From the NCBI GenBank assembly GCA_047634635.1, contig JBLIIE010000170.1:1-10240 (forward strand): a stretch of DNA of 10,240 bases, read 5' to 3'. Below the pieces are notes generated by a model that was given only the letters and a program-made list of their open reading frames with translations, made no database searches and was not told where the DNA came from. Below are positions 1 through 6,617 of the stretch, one piece after another (position 1 is the stretch's first letter; each line of letters opens with the position of its first letter). This DNA is from Granulosicoccus sp047634635. GTDB lineage: Bacteria > Pseudomonadota > Gammaproteobacteria > Granulosicoccales > Granulosicoccaceae. The position numbers were made by a program, and so were the translations under genes.

Positions 1-18
1 CTTTTGGCACAGAGACTT

Positions 19-27
19 AACAAAAGG
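19..27 (+). promoter_or_regulatory. Ribosome binding site of the MDR oxidoreductase
   Basis: The purine-rich run CAAAAGGAA contains AAGGA and lies about 9 bases before the ATG at 36. It is the strongest Shine-Dalgarno match near this start and supports it. Confidence 0.6.
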
Positions 28-35
28 AAATCTGT

Positions 36-971
36 ATGAAAGCTGTCAGAATTCATGAATACGGCCATGCAAATGTATTGGCATTTGAAGATGCGCCAAC
101 GCCGAGCATTACATCAAGTGAAGTTCTCGTTCGAGTGGTGGCTGCCTCAGTCAATCCAGTGGATTGGAAAATCAGGGAGGGCTATTTAAAGGTGATGGTT
201 ACGCATACAATGCCGTTGACGTTGGGTTGGGATGTTTCGGGCGTTATTACGGCTATTGGTGATGCAGTGACTCGGTTTCGTGTAGGAGACGCCGTGTACT
301 CTAGACCTGATATAAAACGTAATGGTACTTACGCCGAATACGTGGCCATCCAAGAGAGGGAAGTCGCACTCAAACCATTATCAGCATCCCATGTCGAAGC
401 AGCCTCTTTGCCCTTGGCAGGTATCACTGCATGGGAGGTGCTCATCAACACAGCACAATTGAGCAAAGGGCAAAAAGTGCTTGTTCATGCGGGTTCTGGT
501 GGCGTTGGATCTCTTGCGATTCAACTTGCAAAATCACGAGGAGCGTATGTCATAGCAACCACGTCCGATAAAAACAGAGCGTTCGTTAAATCTTTGGGAG
601 CAGATGAAGTAATCGATTATAAAACACAGCAGTTATCAGAAATACTGCAGGATATCGACATTGTATTTGATACCGTGGGTGGCGATGTTCAGGACTCATC
701 TTGGTCAGTGTTGAAGCAGGGCGGCATCCTTGTTTCAATTGTCAGCTCCCCATCCGAAGACAAAGCCAAGGAACTAGGCGTTCGATGCGCGTTTGTATTT
801 ATCGAACCAAGCGCTTGCATTCTAGAGGAGTTGGCCAAACTTGTTGAACGTGGAGAGCTTCGTGCGATTGTAGGCGTTGAATTTGGGCTTCATGATATCG
901 CTAAAGCACACGCCCTCAGTGAAACTGGACATGCGATCGGAAAAATTGTATTGAATGTGGGGCAACCCTGA
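36..971 (+). CDS. Zinc-free MDR family NADP-dependent oxidoreductase (quinone oxidoreductase-like)
   Basis: A 311-residue medium-chain dehydrogenase/reductase, the usual length for quinone-oxidoreductase-like members. The N-terminal GroES-like catalytic domain (about 1-120) has the family pattern ASVNPVDWKIREG and a GWDVSGVI segment. The Rossmann domain (about 125-260) has the glycine-rich nucleotide-binding loop HAGSGGVGSLAIQLAK at about 151-166. The Cys/His ligands of zinc alcohol dehydrogenases are not seen, so NAD(P)H-dependent reduction of a quinone or enone-type substrate in the cytosol is expected. The substrate cannot be read from the sequence. The start is supported by an AAAAGGA ribosome binding site about 9 bases upstream. 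The promoter must lie outside the window. The next gene downstream is a decayed transporter, so this gene appears to stand alone. Confidence 0.9.
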   Translation: MKAVRIHEYGHANVLAFEDAPTPSITSSEVLVRVVAASVNPVDWKIREGYLKVMVTHTMPLTLGWDVSGVITAIGDAVTRFRVGDAVYSRPDIKRNGTYAEYVAIQEREVALKPLSASHVEAASLPLAGITAWEVLINTAQLSKGQKVLVHAGSGGVGSLAIQLAKSRGAYVIATTSDKNRAFVKSLGADEVIDYKTQQLSEILQDIDIVFDTVGGDVQDSSWSVLKQGGILVSIVSSPSEDKAKELGVRCAFVFIEPSACILEELAKLVERGELRAIVGVEFGLHDIAKAHALSETGHAIGKIVLNVGQP

Positions 972-977
972 CATTTG

Positions 978-1010
978 GGCGGTTGATCTCACCGCCTATC
1001 ATTGGTAGGC
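978..1010 (+). terminator. Overlapping stem-loops just after the oxidoreductase gene, possible weak terminator
   Basis: GGCGGT (978-983) pairs with ACCGCC (991-996) across a 7-base loop. An alternative stem pairs GCCTA (994-998) with TAGGC (1006-1010). The two stems are mutually exclusive. No T-run follows, so this is not a standard rho-independent terminator. It could be an mRNA 3'-end stabiliser or chance. Confidence 0.3.
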
Positions 1011-1411
1011 CTGACACACACACCCATGGAGACTAGTTCCCATAATGTGCGTACTGGTGCCCATGGACCAGTCGCTGGTAAGCTCCACGTAATCTTCCTA
1101 CTGCTATTCATGTTGGTTGCAGCACCACTTGCCTCTTTCATTCCACTATCTGTGCTGGCCGTAGTGGCTTGGAATATGATCGAGAGGCCATCTATTGCTG
1201 TATTACTTCGCTCGGGGTGGGGCGAGGCGGCAGTGCTTGCAACCACGTTCTTTCTCACCATTTTCGTGACCTGACCAAAGCCATTGTTGCAGGGATCGCA
1301 CTGGGTTCGCTGCTTTTTATCCATTGCATGTCAGAATCCACGGCTGTGAATATTGAGACACCTTTCGTCGGAGCGGACATGGCCGACAATTTAGAGCCAC
1401 GCGGCGCCTAA
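1005..1411 (+). pseudogene. SulP-family anion/sulfate permease remnant, truncated and frameshifted
   Basis: Two overlapping frames together give one recognisable stretch of a SulP transporter. The first frame reads NVRTGAHGPVAGKLH, then LLLFMLVAAPLASFIPLSVLAVVAWNM, up to FFLTIF. It hits a TGA at 1272. The match continues in another frame from about 1262 with RDLTKAIVAGIALGSLLFIHCMSES. SulP proteins have these elements in this order in the last membrane helices before the C-terminal STAS domain. About four residues are missing between IPLS and VLAVVAWN compared with the family pattern as I know it. The N-terminal helices and the STAS domain are absent. No start codon context or ribosome binding site is evident. 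This is a non-functional internal fragment of a protein normally over 500 residues long. Confidence 0.8.
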
Positions 1412-1618
1412 ATCCCACTTGTGGCCCATTACCGTGCGTCATAATGACTTGGTGCTTAGTCGTTAGAAGCGCGATCGAACGACAAGCTCTTGTCACATTC
1501 GTATGCTGCACATTGATGTCAATTGAATCACCCATGTAAGTACTGCATTGCCAACTAAAGCTATAATAAGCTTCATGATTTTAGGTCGCCTCTTGTATTA
1601 TCATTGATTATTACCTTC

Positions 1619-1632
1619 TTGAATAAAATCAA
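1619..1632. promoter_or_regulatory. FNR/ANR-like box upstream of the kinase operon
   Basis: TTGAATAAAATCAA fits the CRP/FNR-family frame TTGAN-N4-NTCAA, with one half-site deviating from the FNR consensus TTGAT-N4-ATCAA. It is about 270 bp from the kinase start, far for direct activation unless the transcript leader is long. It lies in AT-rich DNA, where chance matches are more likely. Confidence 0.3.
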
Positions 1633-1728
1633 ATGACTATGCGTTGTTAGTTGGAACATAAGGGGTGAAGTTAATCGATTTAGTGATTTATACTTGGCAA
1701 AATACCGGCTGAGCACCGATTTCACTAT

Positions 1729-1742
1729 TTGGGATATCCCAA
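1729..1742. promoter_or_regulatory. Perfect 14-bp palindrome, candidate operator
   Basis: TTGGGATATCCCAA is its own reverse complement over all 14 bases. Its core GGATATCC fits the GG-R-TA-K-CC core of the dyads at 1750-1763, 1809-1822 and 5593-5606. Its centre is 21 bp, two helical turns, from the centre of the next dyad, so dimers bound at both would lie on the same DNA face. Confidence 0.45.
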
Positions 1743-1749
1743 TCCGAGT

Positions 1750-1763
1750 TGTGGGTAGCCGCA
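1750..1763. promoter_or_regulatory. Operator-like dyad, kinase upstream region
   Basis: TGTGGGTAGCCGCA is an imperfect inverted repeat. It closely resembles TGTGGGTATCCACA at 1809-1822 and TGTGGATAGCCACA at 5593-5606. It differs from each at two positions. Likely a binding site for a dimeric regulator; which one is unknown. Confidence 0.45.
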
Positions 1764-1808
1764 CTTAATAATGCCATATCACTGCACAGGCGACATGCCA
1801 GTGGTAAA

Positions 1809-1822
1809 TGTGGGTATCCACA
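1809..1822. promoter_or_regulatory. Operator-like dyad TGTGG-N4-CCACA, kinase upstream region
   Basis: TGTGGGTATCCACA has perfect 5-bp arms. Its sequence equals the reverse complement of the dyad before the peroxiredoxin (5593-5606) except at one position. It ends 11 bp before a TTGACT hexamer (1834-1839) that could be a -35 element, a normal place for an activator site. No convincing -10 element is evident downstream. Confidence 0.5.
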
Positions 1823-1901
1823 ATGGTATTTTTTTGACTGGACGCATACACTAGTCGACATATCCGACTGTAAATCCACAGTGAGCTGAATTTCATGAGT
1901 T

Positions 1902-4322
1902 ATGAATAGTGCCGGCCGATTTGGAACACCGTTAAAGACTGGCTGGCCAGTAGTCATTGTTTCCGCGTTGGCAAGCCTTCTGGTGCTCACACCGCTTGCA
2001 CTGCACGGGCAACGCCTGGTAACGCGAGAGGAAGCTCACACTCAAAGAGTTAGCGTATCCACCGCCAAGGGTATTGAATCGCTAATTCAGCAAGATATGC
2101 GTAGTCGAGTAGCCGCGCTAACCTCTCTGGCGTATCGCTGGAAAGACGCCGGTGGAACACCTCGAGCAGCTTGGGAAAATGACGTCATCAATATCATGGC
2201 GGCTAACCCTGGGTATCAGGCAGTAGAATGGGTGGACGACTCATACCATGTTCGCTGGGTTGTGCCGTCTGAAGGTAACCAGGAGGAAGTAAATTTCGAT
2301 TTGAAATTAAATGAACTGGCCTATGATACCGCCCAATCGGCGCTCGCAACTCGAGAAGCTAAATTTACGCCACCAATGAAACTCGTTCAAGGCGGTGAGG
2401 GTATGGTTGTCTATTTAGCTGTTTTTCGTGGCGAGCAATTTGACGGCTTTTTCGCGGCTGTTATTAATTTACACAACTGGCTTGGATCCCTTCTGCCGCA
2501 AGATTTTGCGGCTGATTATTTCATTAACGTGAAGGTCAATGAAAGACCCGTATATTTGTTGAACTTCGAGCAACAGATTAACGATGAAAAAAGATCAACT
2601 CGAAGGAACTTCAGTATCCAGGATCTTGATTGGCAAATAACCGTTGGACCCAACGCTGAAGCTCAGGCCCTGGCCCACGCAAGCTCGTCAAATGCCTGGT
2701 TAATGCTGGGGATCTTGTTGAGTACTTTTATGTCGCTCACTGTGTACCTTGCCATGTCAGCTCGACAACGCGCTAGCCATATTCAGGACAGCGCTCACCA
2801 TCTCAAATTATTATTCGAGAATCTGCCCGGTATGGCATACGCAGGTCCAGTTCGAGAATCCTGGCCGTTGAATTTCGTTAGCGATGGATGTAAAGCGCTT
2901 AGCGGTTATGACAAAAATGATTTCGAACAAAAACATACAACGTGGAATAAAATAATTCACCCGGAGGATCGGCAAGAAGTTTGGGACAGTATTCAAACTG
3001 CGCTAAGAAATAATTTGCCATTTGAATTGGAATACCGGATCAACAAAAAAAACGGCATGGAACGCTGGGTATGGGACCGTGGTCGCGTTAGTGACAACCT
3101 TAACAATCAAGAACTAGAGTTAGAAGGTTTTATTACTGATATTACACATCGTAAAAATACTGAACTCAAATTGCTTCAGTCGTTAAACTTTGGCGAAGCA
3201 ATCCTCGACACTGCTGTCGAAGCTGTCATCACATTCGACACCAACGGCTGCATCAGAACGTTCAATCGCGCTGCACAAAAGATGTTTGATCGAACATTGG
3301 GGGACGTGGTAGGCAAGCGTATGGATATATTGGCATCCAAAATTCTACGGGAGAATTATGTGGACGACATATTTGATCATATTAATGCGTCATCCCCATC
3401 GTCATCCCCATCGTCATCGTCATCGTCATCTCTACTATTTTATAGACAAGAAGGCGTTGGAGAGCGCAGGGATGGCACACTATTTCCCGCGGAATATGTG
3501 ACTACTGAGCTCGAGCACCAAAGTGAGAGAAAGTTTGTCTGTTTGATAAGAGATATATCTAAACAGCGTGCTGCCGAGGATGAGGCCCGTAAGCACCGGG
3601 ACAAACTTGCATATGTTGATCGTCTTAACACGCTAGGTGAAATGGCCAGTGGTATTGCACATGAAATTAATCAGCCTCTCACAGCCATATCCCTATACGC
3701 TGAAGGCGGTAAACGGTTGGTTGGGAGTGGACGAGAAGATAAGCTAAAAGAGATCTTCGATAAAATGAGCCAGCATGCAATTCGCGCCGGCGCTGTCATT
3801 GAACGGATGCAATCAATGGTCCAACAACAAGAAGGTGTCAGAGAGGTCGTAGATTGCAATGCAATTATTCAGTTAGTTGTGCCACTTGCTGACGCAGATG
3901 CACGGGTTCGCGGCATCATCATCAACATCGACATGGCTAAAAATTTGCCATTTGTCAACGTCGATACTGTTCAAATTCAGCAGGTGATTTTGAATTTACT
4001 TCGGAATGGCATGGACGCGATGCAGTCAGCTATCCATAAAAGCGGCAACACAATTCACATTAAATCCAAAGTTCTTGAAAACGGGCTAATCGAAGTCTCA
4101 GTGGTGGACTATGGCACAGGAGTGTCTAAAGAAGTGGCTAATGAAATATTCAATCCGTTTTCTACAACGAAATCAGCCGGTATGGGATTAGGCCTCTCCA
4201 TCAGCAGAGCGATCATTACTTCACACGGCGGACAGCTTAATTTTCGAAACAACGAGTCGAGCGGTGCCACGTTTTGGTTTACGTTACCTAAGGTCCCGCA
4301 GGAAGGCAAATATGCACAGTAA
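1902..4322 (+). CDS. Membrane sensor histidine kinase, CHASE-PAS-PAS-HisKA-HATPase
   Basis: An 806-residue sensor kinase. Transmembrane helix 1 (about 15-35) and helix 2 (about 266-286) enclose a roughly 230-residue periplasmic domain. Its segment EWVDDSYHVRWVVPSEGN (109-126) is typical of CHASE ligand-binding domains. PAS 1 (about 303-418) has IIHPEDR and ends in ITDITHRK. PAS 2 (about 431-553) ends in LIRDIS and carries a 14-residue Ser/Pro tract (497-510). The dimerisation domain has the H-box GIAHEINQPLTAI with phospho-acceptor His587. The ATP-binding domain shows the N-box NLLRNGMDAM (Asn702), DYGTG (736-740), NPFSTTKS and GMGLGLSIS (760-768). All catalytic motifs are intact. The ATG at 1902 has only a weak TGAG upstream, but it places the first helix correctly. 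No FixL heme-PAS signature can be confirmed. The ligand is unknown. It is co-transcribed with the overlapping response regulator. Confidence 0.93.
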   Translation: MNSAGRFGTPLKTGWPVVIVSALASLLVLTPLALHGQRLVTREEAHTQRVSVSTAKGIESLIQQDMRSRVAALTSLAYRWKDAGGTPRAAWENDVINIMAANPGYQAVEWVDDSYHVRWVVPSEGNQEEVNFDLKLNELAYDTAQSALATREAKFTPPMKLVQGGEGMVVYLAVFRGEQFDGFFAAVINLHNWLGSLLPQDFAADYFINVKVNERPVYLLNFEQQINDEKRSTRRNFSIQDLDWQITVGPNAEAQALAHASSSNAWLMLGILLSTFMSLTVYLAMSARQRASHIQDSAHHLKLLFENLPGMAYAGPVRESWPLNFVSDGCKALSGYDKNDFEQKHTTWNKIIHPEDRQEVWDSIQTALRNNLPFELEYRINKKNGMERWVWDRGRVSDNLNNQELELEGFITDITHRKNTELKLLQSLNFGEAILDTAVEAVITFDTNGCIRTFNRAAQKMFDRTLGDVVGKRMDILASKILRENYVDDIFDHINASSPSSSPSSSSSSSLLFYRQEGVGERRDGTLFPAEYVTTELEHQSERKFVCLIRDISKQRAAEDEARKHRDKLAYVDRLNTLGEMASGIAHEINQPLTAISLYAEGGKRLVGSGREDKLKEIFDKMSQHAIRAGAVIERMQSMVQQQEGVREVVDCNAIIQLVVPLADADARVRGIIINIDMAKNLPFVNVDTVQIQQVILNLLRNGMDAMQSAIHKSGNTIHIKSKVLENGLIEVSVVDYGTGVSKEVANEIFNPFSTTKSAGMGLGLSISRAIITSHGGQLNFRNNESSGATFWFTLPKVPQEGKYAQ
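3390..3431 (+). repeat. In-frame microsatellite coding a Ser/Pro tract in the kinase
   Basis: Two perfect tandem copies of TCATCCCCATCG (3390-3401, 3402-3413) are followed by TCATCG, TCATCG and TCATCT (3414-3431). Together they encode SSPSSSPSSSSSSS, residues 497-510 of the kinase, inside its second PAS domain. Every unit is a multiple of three, so gain or loss of copies changes linker length without breaking the frame. Confidence 0.9.
4300..4306 (+). promoter_or_regulatory. Ribosome binding site deciding the response-regulator start
   Basis: AGGAAGG inside the kinase 3' end lies 5 bases before the ATG at 4312. It selects that ATG over an in-frame upstream ATG at 4264, whose extra 16 residues (MPRFGLRYLRSRRKAN) do not resemble a receiver N-terminus. 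Confidence 0.7.
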
Positions 4323-4947
4323 GGAACAAACCATCTTTGTCGTTGATGATGATGACGGTATTCGTGAGGCACTTGGTTTGATGTTGGATACTATCGGTTT
4401 ACCCTACGAGCTTTTCGAGTCTGGCATTGATTTTCTAGCTGCATATGATGCTGATCGGGGAGGGTGTCTGGTGCTGGATGTGCGTATGCCCAACATGACA
4501 GGTTTAGATGTGCAATTGAAACTCAATGAACTTGAATCGTCGCTACCGATTATATTTATTACCGGACACGGTGATATTCCGATGGCTGTGGAGGCTATGC
4601 GCCGAGGTGCACTGGATTTCATTCGTAAACCGTTCCGAGAACAGGACATACTAGATCGAATTAATGAGGCACTCGAATTCGAAATCGACAGCCGTAAAGC
4701 ACAGCTTAATCGCCGGGACTTAGCAAGTCGCATCGCTACGTTATCCGAGCGGGAAAACACCGTATTTCATAGCGTCGCAGCTGGGGTGATGAATAAAGTC
4801 ATTGCCCTGGAGCTTGGCATCAGTGAACGGACCGTAGAAGTTCATCGATCGCAGATCATGAAAAAGCTTAATGTGCGAACGCTTGCTCAGTTGGTTAGAA
4901 TCAAGCTTGAAATGGAGCTTTTGTCAGCAGATAAAGTACGGGTGTAA
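4312..4947 (+). CDS. FixJ/NarL-type response regulator (REC + LuxR-type HTH)
   Basis: A 211-residue DNA-binding response regulator. The receiver domain (about 7-122) has the acidic pocket VVDDDD (10-15), phospho-acceptor Asp56 in VLDVRMP, switch residue Thr84 in FITGHGD and Lys106 in RKPF, all intact. The C-terminal LuxR/FixJ helix-turn-helix (about 145-205) contains LSERE, ALELGISERTVEVHRSQIMKKL and matches the family well. The start codon lies within the kinase gene and the two overlap by 11 bp, so they are translationally coupled and almost certainly a cognate pair. Its targets are unknown. The repeated palindromes upstream of the kinase and the peroxiredoxin are the best candidate sites in the window, which would imply autoregulation. 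Confidence 0.95.
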   Translation: MHSKEQTIFVVDDDDGIREALGLMLDTIGLPYELFESGIDFLAAYDADRGGCLVLDVRMPNMTGLDVQLKLNELESSLPIIFITGHGDIPMAVEAMRRGALDFIRKPFREQDILDRINEALEFEIDSRKAQLNRRDLASRIATLSERENTVFHSVAAGVMNKVIALELGISERTVEVHRSQIMKKLNVRTLAQLVRIKLEMELLSADKVRV

Positions 4948-4949
4948 AT

Positions 4950-4966
4950 CTTAACCCTAGGTTAAG
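4950..4966. promoter_or_regulatory. 17-bp dyad directly after the response regulator
   Basis: CTTAACC-CTA-GGTTAAG has perfect 7-bp arms around a 3-base centre and starts 2 bases after the stop codon. No T-run follows, so it is a poor rho-independent terminator. It could be an mRNA-stabilising hairpin or an operator for the receiver gene downstream. Confidence 0.4.
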
Positions 4967-5178
4967 GCTGAGCCGCTACGTATCACCCACACCGCAGCAA
5001 CGGCAATCACGCATTTACCACCGGTGTTCAAAGCACTAGTCTAATACTCGATGGACAGCTACCAAGAACGCCAAACCCCAACTTGCGTTGACTAACCAAC
5101 CGGACCTTACTGCTCGTAGGCAATTTTAGGCCTGGAAACAGAGGCTGGGTTATACACTAATTAAAACAGAGATTATTA

Positions 5179-5547
5179 ATGTGCACGGTGTACACGATAA
5201 GTCAGAATGAGGGGTTTCTTGATGCCTTTGACACATTTCTGTCCTCATTCGGAATACCCAGCCAGCTCTTTTCGACAGCTGAGAGTTTTTGGTCTACTTC
5301 AGTCAGTACAGCGAGTGGTTGTATTGTTACAGAAGCCGAATTACCAGGACTCAATGGCATAGAACTGACAAGACGGCTGCGAGCGTGTGAGTATGTAATA
5401 CCCGTACTGTTACTGTCGATTAATCCAACACCAGAATATACCCGATTGGCCTTGAAAGCTGGCGTAACTACCGTTCTTGAAAAACCTTTCATCAATGCAG
5501 CTGTGATTACATTCTTCCAGCAAAATTGTAAATCTCACTCTGGGTGA
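5179..5547 (+). CDS. Stand-alone degenerate receiver (pseudo-receiver), phospho-acceptor Asp replaced by Glu
   Basis: A 122-residue protein made only of a receiver domain and clearly related to the FixJ-type receiver encoded just upstream. Both share spacing around FGIP..LF, GC.V....P...G and KPF. The acidic pocket normally reading DDD is ISQNE here (7-11). The residue aligned with the phospho-acceptor Asp is Glu52 (IVTEAELPGLNG). Switch Ser80 and Lys102 (EKPF) are kept. Glu at this position can mimic phosphorylation in some receivers; whether it does here is inference. There is no output domain. The ATG has a weak AGAG about 7 bases upstream. The 231-bp gap after the response regulator suggests its own promoter. 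It may have arisen by duplication of the neighbouring receiver. The frame is intact and the fold residues persist, which argues against a dead gene. Confidence 0.8.
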   Translation: MCTVYTISQNEGFLDAFDTFLSSFGIPSQLFSTAESFWSTSVSTASGCIVTEAELPGLNGIELTRRLRACEYVIPVLLLSINPTPEYTRLALKAGVTTVLEKPFINAAVITFFQQNCKSHSG

Positions 5548-5590
5548 ATACCTGATGACAGAAGTAGATTTAAGAAATACGTACCGTTAG

Positions 5591-5608
5591 CGTGTGGATA
5601 GCCACACG
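5591..5608. promoter_or_regulatory. Operator-like dyad upstream of the peroxiredoxin
   Basis: CGTGTGG-ATAG-CCACACG has perfect 7-bp arms. An outer GTAC (5581-5584) can pair with GTAC (5609-5612). The inner 14 bases, 5593-5606, match the dyads at 1750-1763 and 1809-1822 apart from one or two positions depending on orientation. It lies about 115 bp before the peroxiredoxin start. It could also be the 3' hairpin of the pseudo-receiver transcript, but no T-run follows. Confidence 0.5.
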
Positions 5609-5707
5609 GTACTGCGGATACCTCTCATGTCGAACAGCTTTAGCCTCATTAGACTTGTGTAACGCAACTATGAGGAGTTGTCGGTAGCCAGATAATTTAC
5701 ATGTCAA

Positions 5708-5713
5708 AAAGGA
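5708..5713 (+). promoter_or_regulatory. Ribosome binding site deciding the peroxiredoxin start
   Basis: AAAGGA ends directly against the first possible ATG (5714), which leaves no room for initiation there. It lies 9 bases before the ATG at 5723, which gives the expected family N-terminus MSLHIGNVAP. Confidence 0.65.
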
Positions 5714-5722
5714 ATGTTATTT

Positions 5723-6352
5723 ATGTCTTTACATATTGGGAATGTCGCACCGAATTTTACAGTAGATACTACTAAGGGTTCTATTGATTTTCATGAGTGG
5801 GCAGGCGACTCTTGGGTATTCTTTTTCAGTCATCCAGCTGATTTTACTCCAGTCTGTACTACGGAAATGGGGAGAACTGCCCAACTAGCCAAAGAATTTG
5901 AATCGCGTAACACAAAGCCCTTGGGACTATCAACCGATACGGTTAAAGAACATTTAGCATGGATAAGTGACGTTAACGATACACAAAAAACGGATTTACA
6001 ATTTCCAATTATTGCCGATCCCAATCTGGAAATCGCAAAAATTTACGATATGATTCATCCTGATGAAAGTAGTACCGAGGCAGTGCGCTCCGTGTTCATT
6101 ATCGATCCTGACAAGAAAATTAGATTGACCATGACATACCCGATGAATGTGGGTCGTAATTTCGATGAAATTCTAAGGGTAATCGATGCACTTCGTCTCG
6201 GTGATTACAAACGAATCGCAACTCCTGCTGACTGGCGCCCGGAAGATCATGTCATTATCCCTCCCTCAATCAATAATAAAGAGGCTTCCAAGCTCTTTCC
6301 TCAAGGATGGGAGGAGGTCCGGCCATACTTGCGTATGGTTCAAATTACATGA
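5723..6352 (+). CDS. 1-Cys peroxiredoxin, Prx6-type (AhpC/TSA family)
   Basis: A 209-residue thiol peroxidase that reduces hydrogen peroxide and organic hydroperoxides. The thioredoxin-fold AhpC/TSA domain (about 5-140) contains the active-site loop HPADFTPVCTTEMG, with peroxidatic Cys45 and the conserved Pro38, Thr42 and downstream Arg in EAVRSVFIIDP. I see no second cysteine, so it is a 1-Cys enzyme. The C-terminal 1-cysPrx extension (about 155-209) has YKRIATPADWRPEDHVIIPPS and ends WEEVRPYLRM, typical of Prx6. The length is normal. No signal peptide is present, so it is cytosolic. It needs an external reductant, which is not encoded nearby. It sits downstream of the two-component genes, with an operator-like dyad in between, so control by that system is plausible but unproven. 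Confidence 0.95.
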   Translation: MSLHIGNVAPNFTVDTTKGSIDFHEWAGDSWVFFFSHPADFTPVCTTEMGRTAQLAKEFESRNTKPLGLSTDTVKEHLAWISDVNDTQKTDLQFPIIADPNLEIAKIYDMIHPDESSTEAVRSVFIIDPDKKIRLTMTYPMNVGRNFDEILRVIDALRLGDYKRIATPADWRPEDHVIIPPSINNKEASKLFPQGWEEVRPYLRMVQIT

Positions 6353-6359
6353 ATAAGAG

Positions 6360-6393
6360 CTGATACAGAACGACTTAATTCCTCAGGTATCAG
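6360..6393 (+). other. Long-loop inverted repeat after the peroxiredoxin
   Basis: CTGATAC (6360-6366) pairs with GTATCAG (6387-6393) across 20 bases, starting 8 bases after the stop. There is no GC-rich stem and no T-run, so it is not a convincing terminator. Confidence 0.25.
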
Positions 6394-6617
6394 GACTATG
6401 ACACCCATGGGTTCGCGTCTTCTCTATCGACGCTAGACTCTCAGCTTTCTGCAAGCGATACGATACAAGAGCAATGATCATTAGAATCGCAATCAAGTAT
6501 TAGAATGTTTGCAATTAATAGCCAACGAAATAGATGTACAAACAATCAGTATGAGTTAACAGTGAAAACAGGTTTCATGAAATTATACTGAACGAAGGTG
6601 TCTCCAGCTCCTGCTTG

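Larger units (their letters stand above)
1412..1901. other. 490-bp gene-free region upstream of the sensor kinase
   Basis: No coding sequence is recognisable on either strand; the short frames here lack family motifs and ribosome binding sites. The first part may be fully decayed SulP sequence, but I cannot align it. The region is AT-rich between about 1560 and 1690. It holds an FNR-like box (1619-1632), a perfect 14-bp palindrome (1729-1742) and two further dyads (1750-1763, 1809-1822), listed separately. It is probably the control region of the kinase operon. Confidence 0.6.

Noticed and set aside
989..1324. 111-codon frame on the - strand
   Set aside because: No family motif is seen. It is antisense to the SulP remnant, which explains its open frame.
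6353..6617. Possible bidirectional terminator between the converging peroxiredoxin and nucleotidyltransferase genes
   Set aside because: Only a long-loop inverted repeat (6360-6393) and a short TTTCATGAAA palindrome are present. No GC-rich stem followed by T-runs was found on either strand.
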